The notes below the pieces were generated by a model. That model made no database searches, was not told where the DNA came from, and saw only the letters and a list, made by a program, of their open reading frames with translations. This document shows, in pieces, positions 31,221 through 35,667 of a DNA stretch of 35,667 bases (position 1 is the stretch's first letter; each line of letters opens with the position of its first letter). The DNA is from an uncultured Lachnospiraceae bacterium (lineage in GTDB: Bacteria > Bacillota > Clostridia > Lachnospirales > Lachnospiraceae): the NCBI GenBank assembly GCA_946411695.1, contig CAMKEX010000011.1, positions 1 to 35,667 of the forward strand. The letters are read 5' to 3'. The position numbers and the translations under genes are program-made.

Positions 31221-34200
31221 TTATCCGGGCATTTCAATGTCATATCCGCCCTTAAGGATAAAGTCACGAAGAAGATTATCAACCTTGATATTCACTTTTG
31301 GCATCGGTAATTTAATCCCGGTTATTGCTTCAAAATAGGCTTTAGCACGGGATTTATCGACAGTTGCTTTCAGGGCATCGAATCTTCCGAACTCGTTAAT
31401 ATTGCTTTCTGTGACGTGCTGCGCCATCAGGTTGCGAAGCATCATTTCATTCAGGCCAAGTGCGTATGCAGCCAGTCTATGGATCTGATCGTCCTTGGCT
31501 TTGGACACATATTCCACAACATACTCTTTAAATGTCTTTCCGGGAACCACTTTAACATCTCCGCTCTGAATGTCGTGCAGGAATATGTTGGCAAATTTCT
31601 GTTCCTCCTGAGAGAGAGTGGCAAAGGTCTTGTGCAGCTCGTCTTCTGCCTTTTGCAGTTCTTCCGCGTCGGTTCCTTGTATATGGAGCAGCTTTAAGTA
31701 TTTCTCAAAGCGGGAGTTCATGTAATCAGAATCTATTTTATCCGTGTCGATTGTTGTAAGATACCCATCAATATCGTAAGGAACGTCTTCGCCGCCGGGT
31801 CCAGGCCCCTGGCTGAATAATTCCTTATAACGCCTGACGAGGATCAGATAGGTCGTTTCATCAAGCGCCATGGTGATTTCATGGACCTGTCCGTCTGCTT
31901 CATCGACAATTGAGTATCTTTGCTGATTCCATGAAAAGCCCTGGACTTTTGCCGCCTCAAGATATTCGTTAAACTGGCGGAAAAGATCTGCAAACTTCTT
32001 CCGTTCCGCTGCTTCAGGAGGAATACGTTCAAAATTTAAGACCCCTGCCTGCTCAAAAACATCTTTTATTTGCTCGAACAGATAATTCATATTGGAGAGG
32101 TTCTTGTATAGCCTTTGGGCAAATAATCCAAAGGGCCTGTCTCCTGAATACAGTTTTACAGCCGCTTCGATGTATTTTTCCATCGTATGTGGCTTTCTGT
32201 AATATTTTATTGTACCGAATGGCTTATCCGGCCCAAAAAGCCTGTTTGTCCGGGAGAAGGCCTGGATTATATTCTCGTATCGGAGAATCTTATCCATATA
32301 CAAAGTGTTGATCCATTTGGAATCAAAGCCGGTCAGCATTTGGTCTACAACGATTAAAAGGTCAATTTCCTTCTTCGGCTCTCTCTCAATACGTTCATAA
32401 GGCTTTTTGTGGGCAAGCCTGGCGGCAATGTCTTTTTTCATCTTAGCAAAAGAAGCCGCTGTATAGTCCTGGCCGTATCTTCGGTTATAGTCTGAAATCA
32501 ATTCGACCAGCCCTTCCTCTTTCACCCTCGCGCCGCCATTGTTATCTATACTTGGATCGAAAAGCGCTGTGACTTTTAATTCAGGTGCTGCAGACTTAAA
32601 CCGGTGATAGTACTCCAATGCCTCCGGGATGCTGCTGGTAGCAAAGATCGCATGGAACTTGCCGCCTTGTGAAAGAATCATCCAGTTGTCAACGATGTCC
32701 TGAACGACCATTGACTGGTGCTCTTCTGTACGATACTGGCTGAGCGGCAGATAATCTTCTATACCCTTCACATATGTCCCGTCATTCCCAGAATACCCGG
32801 CCATAGGAATGTTCTGCATATAATCTATGAAGACTTTCTTTCTGGCAGGATCTGACATAGCTTCCTGCACAGTGTCCGCTTTTGCCTTTTCCAGAGCCAC
32901 TACCTGTCTGACATCTTTGTCCTTGTAGGTAAGTATTTTATAAGGATCAAATCCAAGGACATTTTTATCTCTGATGCCATCTGCAATGCTGTATCTATGA
33001 AGCTCGTTTCCGAAAACCGTCGATGTTGTACTCATCTTCTTCTGGTTTTCTTCCTGAATAGGAGTTCCAGTAAATCCAAAAAAGATTGCTTTCGGAAAAG
33101 TCTGCTTTATTGTCAGAAGCATTTCACCAAAGGTTGACCTGTGTGCTTCGTCAATAATAAAAACGAGCCGCTTGGAATTCATAACATCAAGGTCGGCAGC
33201 CTTGAGTCCATCATTCTCCTCGCTGATATTGCTCATTTTCTGGATTGATGTGACAATCAGTGTGTCTGCAGGGTCCGTGCTTTTCAGCTTCCCTGCCAGT
33301 ACATGCGTGTCTTCTGTTTCCTGGACAGTATTTGCCTTTTGTTGCTCTGTCAGCCCTGCCCCTGCAAAATTCCTGTATTCCTTCAGCGACTGCGTTCCCA
33401 GTTCAATCCTGTCCATCAGAAAGACAACTTTGTCTGCATCCCTGGATGTCGCGATCAGTTGCGCGGATTTGAAGGAAGTCATCGTTTTTCCTGATCCTGT
33501 CGTATGCCAGATATAACCTCCCAGCTGATTTTTACCTTCCCATTTTGTCTTCGAGACCTTATCGGAGATAGCATTAGCAGCATAATACTGGTAGCTGCGC
33601 ATGACCTTTAAAACACCGTCAGAATCATCCGCGACAGTATAGAAACCAATCAACTGATGCGCCATCGGAATAGATAACAGAGTTGAACCAATTCGCTTCC
33701 AGTCATTGATGGGCTCATTATTGAAGTCTGCCCAGTGGAAGTAGAAATCAGGATTGAATTTTCCCTCCGGTCCGGGATTGGCAAAATACTTTGTCTCATC
33801 CGGATTCATCGCGACGAAGATCTGCACCAGCGAAAACAAGCCGGAAAAGATTCCCTCCCCTGCATATTTTTCAATCTGCGCTGTTGCCTGTGAAACAGGA
33901 ACTCCGCTTTTCTTCAATTCGATGTGGATCACCGGCATTCCGTTAATCAAAAGCATCATGTCCCCGCGGCGGTCATTCATGATCTTCGATTTGGTTGGGA
34001 ACTTGGGCTGTTGCGCAATTTGATACCTGCTCTGCCCAGCGGCAATCTCCCTGCGTTCATAGATTTTCAAGGACACTTCTTTCCCGAAATGTGCTTTGTC
34101 GGCGGGATTATCCCGCATTATAGAGACACTGCCACCATTGATGAAACCATTTAGACGAAGAGGAGTCTTCAACACGCCGATCTGTTCGATGATCTGCTGC

Positions 34201-34388
34201 ATCTCCCCATCTGTAAGCGGATAGTCATTCAATCTGTCTACACTGCGGTTGTTTTCAAACAGGATGTCAGCCCAATTGCGAATCAGTTCTGCTTCGGTGT
34301 AGTTCCTTAATACCTTGCTTTCCCACCCCTTTGTTTTGAGCAAGTCGATAAGAGCCTGTTCGAAATCGGATTCTTTGTTGAATACCAT
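31221..34388 (-). CDS. hsdR: Type I restriction enzyme, translocase and nuclease subunit
   Basis: Seen: 1055 residues, normal for HsdR. The N-terminal nuclease domain has GDMMLLINGMPVIHIELKKS around 139-160 (the D...ExK core). The motor has Walker A HTTGSGKTMTS near 296, the DEAH box IIDEAHRSTFG near 411, later motifs FGFTGTP and a motif VI-like IIQAFSRTNRLF. A C-terminal helical domain contacts the methylase complex. The start lies 22 bp after the hsdS stop with AAAGGA upstream. Known: HsdR with HsdM and HsdS pulls unmodified DNA through and cuts it far from the target site. It acts with whichever specificity gene version is currently expressed. Confidence 0.96.
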   Translation of the reverse strand: MVFNKESDFEQALIDLLKTKGWESKVLRNYTEAELIRNWADILFENNRSVDRLNDYPLTDGEMQQIIEQIGVLKTPLRLNGFINGGSVSIMRDNPADKAHFGKEVSLKIYERREIAAGQSRYQIAQQPKFPTKSKIMNDRRGDMMLLINGMPVIHIELKKSGVPVSQATAQIEKYAGEGIFSGLFSLVQIFVAMNPDETKYFANPGPEGKFNPDFYFHWADFNNEPINDWKRIGSTLLSIPMAHQLIGFYTVADDSDGVLKVMRSYQYYAANAISDKVSKTKWEGKNQLGGYIWHTTGSGKTMTSFKSAQLIATSRDADKVVFLMDRIELGTQSLKEYRNFAGAGLTEQQKANTVQETEDTHVLAGKLKSTDPADTLIVTSIQKMSNISEENDGLKAADLDVMNSKRLVFIIDEAHRSTFGEMLLTIKQTFPKAIFFGFTGTPIQEENQKKMSTTSTVFGNELHRYSIADGIRDKNVLGFDPYKILTYKDKDVRQVVALEKAKADTVQEAMSDPARKKVFIDYMQNIPMAGYSGNDGTYVKGIEDYLPLSQYRTEEHQSMVVQDIVDNWMILSQGGKFHAIFATSSIPEALEYYHRFKSAAPELKVTALFDPSIDNNGGARVKEEGLVELISDYNRRYGQDYTAASFAKMKKDIAARLAHKKPYERIEREPKKEIDLLIVVDQMLTGFDSKWINTLYMDKILRYENIIQAFSRTNRLFGPDKPFGTIKYYRKPHTMEKYIEAAVKLYSGDRPFGLFAQRLYKNLSNMNYLFEQIKDVFEQAGVLNFERIPPEAAERKKFADLFRQFNEYLEAAKVQGFSWNQQRYSIVDEADGQVHEITMALDETTYLILVRRYKELFSQGPGPGGEDVPYDIDGYLTTIDTDKIDSDYMNSRFEKYLKLLHIQGTDAEELQKAEDELHKTFATLSQEEQKFANIFLHDIQSGDVKVVPGKTFKEYVVEYVSKAKDDQIHRLAAYALGLNEMMLRNLMAQHVTESNINEFGRFDALKATVDKSRAKAYFEAITGIKLPMPKVNIKVDNLLRDFILKGGYDIEMPG

Positions 34389-34409
34389 ATTCTATGCGTC
34401 CTTTCCTGC

Positions 34410-35667
34410 CTAAACAAACATCTTTTCCAGCATGGAATTCTTTATGTTTTTCAGCTTTTCCAGCTTACGCTGATGAAGGGTGATGAGGTTATCGATGCGG
34501 CTGAAGCAAGAGCTGATCTGTACCTGTTCTTCGTGGCAAGGGAACGCTAAATTGATCTTCTCCAAGTCGGTGTTGTGGAGATGGACGACGGATTTTCCCT
34601 GTGCCATTTTAGCCATGTCATCATGTGGTTTCCCGTTGGAAATACTAATCGCTAAAAACGCCGAATCCAAGTCTTCCGGAGGCGTGATGATATTGAGGTC
34701 ACCACCAAGCAAAACCCCTGATTTTTCAACGACTGAGGCTATTGAAATGTCCTCCGCAGTCTCACCGGAAGCAGGCACTATAACCTCCCCACCACGACTG
34801 TAAACAGATCCTGGTTTTGCATCCGCAAAGGTGTCTACATCGGCTATTACAGTCTCGTATTTTGTATAGAGTCTGCCGTATAGGATGATAGGCGTTCCGG
34901 ACTCCTTCAAGTCACCTTTGGAATAGCCTGTTCCTTTCGAAAACTGAACCAGTTCACCAAGCTTACGCTGTTCCCAAGCATCAGTAAATCCCGAAAAACG
35001 AATTTCTGGTATGTAAGATCCATTTTGTGGGAACATTTTTTCGAGCATTGATTTTTTGACATTCACCATCTTGTCATACTTACGCTGATGAAGGGTGATG
35101 AGGTTGTCGAGCTGTATAAAGTACTGACCGATAGTTGCCTGCTCCGCAATGTCTGGCGGGTAGGATATATCTGTGTTTCGGATTGCATTTTTAGAAACCG
35201 AAGTCACCTTGATTCCTTGCATTAGAGGTAACAGCTGATCGTGATATGCACCAGAATTCATATAGTATCCAAGAAAACCAGGCGCGAATTTTTCGACTGG
35301 TCTAAGTGGAATAGTATGCAGTCCAGATATCGCCGTTTTTCCCTGTAATCCCGCTATTTCACTGCACTTTCCTACAGTTTCATCCTCCGCAGTATCAGCC
35401 ATAATGATATCGCCATCTACCAGAAAAGAGCTCTTGAATTTGTCGACGATACGCTGATCCGGAACATACGCTATCTGTTCAGATGAGACATCCAGATACT
35501 CACCAAATTTTATGAGGACATCTCCATAATGAACGTTCATAGCAGCACCGGACTCCGCTGATAATTCAGCTCTCGACAGGGTGTTATTCTGTAAAAATTC
35601 GAAGCAGTTTTCCAGCTTACGCTGTTCCCAAGCATCAGTAAACCTCCGGAAGCGGATAGCTGGTTTT
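34410..35667 (-). CDS. hsdS: Type I specificity subunit, expressed copy (partial, runs off the right edge)
   Basis: Seen: the frame is open from the window edge. Its first visible residues are AIRFRRFTDAWEQRKLENC, so only a short N-terminus is missing. There are at least 418 residues. Two recognition domains (35632 to 35083 and 34978 to 34468) are each opened by DAWEQRKL and closed by NLITLHQR. A helical spacer (MLEKMFPQNG) joins them, and the end reads KNSMLEKMFV. An internal ATG at 35540 is not the start. Known: each domain reads one half of a split DNA target and the two spacers set the gap. It lies 22 bp upstream of hsdR, so the operon order is hsdS then hsdR, with hsdM expected beyond the edge. 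Its domains can be exchanged with three silent ones. Confidence 0.93.
   Translation of the reverse strand, partial: KPAIRFRRFTDAWEQRKLENCFEFLQNNTLSRAELSAESGAAMNVHYGDVLIKFGEYLDVSSEQIAYVPDQRIVDKFKSSFLVDGDIIMADTAEDETVGKCSEIAGLQGKTAISGLHTIPLRPVEKFAPGFLGYYMNSGAYHDQLLPLMQGIKVTSVSKNAIRNTDISYPPDIAEQATIGQYFIQLDNLITLHQRKYDKMVNVKKSMLEKMFPQNGSYIPEIRFSGFTDAWEQRKLGELVQFSKGTGYSKGDLKESGTPIILYGRLYTKYETVIADVDTFADAKPGSVYSRGGEVIVPASGETAEDISIASVVEKSGVLLGGDLNIITPPEDLDSAFLAISISNGKPHDDMAKMAQGKSVVHLHNTDLEKINLAFPCHEEQVQISSCFSRIDNLITLHQRKLEKLKNIKNSMLEKMFV
34468..34490 (-). repeat. hsdS border repeat B, expressed copy domain 2 end
   Basis: Identical to 30104-30126 over 23 bp. Confidence 0.85.
34962..34978 (-). repeat. 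hsdS border repeat A, expressed copy domain 2 start
   Basis: CTTACGCTGTTCCCAAG followed by CATCAGTAAA, as at 35616. Confidence 0.85.
35083..35105 (-). repeat. hsdS border repeat B, expressed copy domain 1 end
   Basis: Same 23-bp block as 34468-34490, identical throughout. Confidence 0.85.
35616..35632 (-). repeat. hsdS border repeat A, expressed copy domain 1 start
   Basis: CTTACGCTGTTCCCAAG near the N-terminus of the expressed gene. Exchange at this site would replace the first recognition domain. Confidence 0.85.

Overview
The window looks like part of a chromosome of a low-to-mid GC Clostridia, most likely a Lachnospiraceae gut anaerobe. The signs are strong AGGAGG-type ribosome sites, a DUF6465 protein, a ProX-type deacylase, ISL3 and IS256 elements, and a repeated 25-bp palindrome. 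The organism call is an inference from gene style; no ribosomal RNA or housekeeping marker is present. Almost every gene is on the minus strand, and the right two thirds reads as a defence island.

Left end (1-4000): two insertion sequences sit side by side. The first is an IS256-family element at 56-2113, delimited by 25-bp imperfect terminal repeats and a perfect 8-bp target duplication (CGGCTCTG at 48-55 and 2114-2121). It is longer than usual because about 720 bp of non-coding DNA lies between its left end and the 3' end of the transposase. That DNA folds into a chain of long hairpins (206-731). The G-U pairs in these hairpins only work if the plus strand is the RNA, so this appears to be a structured RNA carried inside an IS. 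The second is an ISL3-family element (2195-3985) with perfect 20-bp ends and a transposase frame broken at a run of seven A.

4000-9400: a tight minus-strand operon encodes a ProX-like tRNA deacylase, an MBL-fold hydrolase, an AlkZ-related protein, an unknown acidic protein and a SAM methyltransferase. It is bracketed by copies of the palindrome ACTTTGGACCA-N3-TGGTCCAAAGT, five of them in a regular 74-81 bp array in front of the operon. A NUDIX-DUF429 fusion gene follows.

9400-15000: accessory genes of unknown function include a protein with an internal duplication, a membrane-anchored protein with its own internal repeat, and a WYL-domain regulator flanked on both sides by the palindrome. 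A phage-replication-like tail domain and a DUF6465 protein complete the block.

15000-28300: this is a restriction block. Two translationally coupled DUF262 genes (GmrSD-like, one with an HNH domain) and several small unknown genes lie downstream of an operon of a 977-residue DUF2325 protein, McrB (with a probable EVE-like insertion), McrC and a 181-codon ORF.

28300-35667: a type I restriction system with a shuffling specificity gene. Reading leftwards there is the expressed hsdS (open at the right edge, so hsdM is probably just outside), hsdR, a strong terminator, a silent two-domain hsdS copy without a start, then a tyrosine recombinase and a silent half hsdS in the opposite orientation. 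Five target-recognition cassettes are bordered by the same two short repeats, four in one direction and one inverted. This is the expected layout for recombinase-driven switching of methylation specificity.
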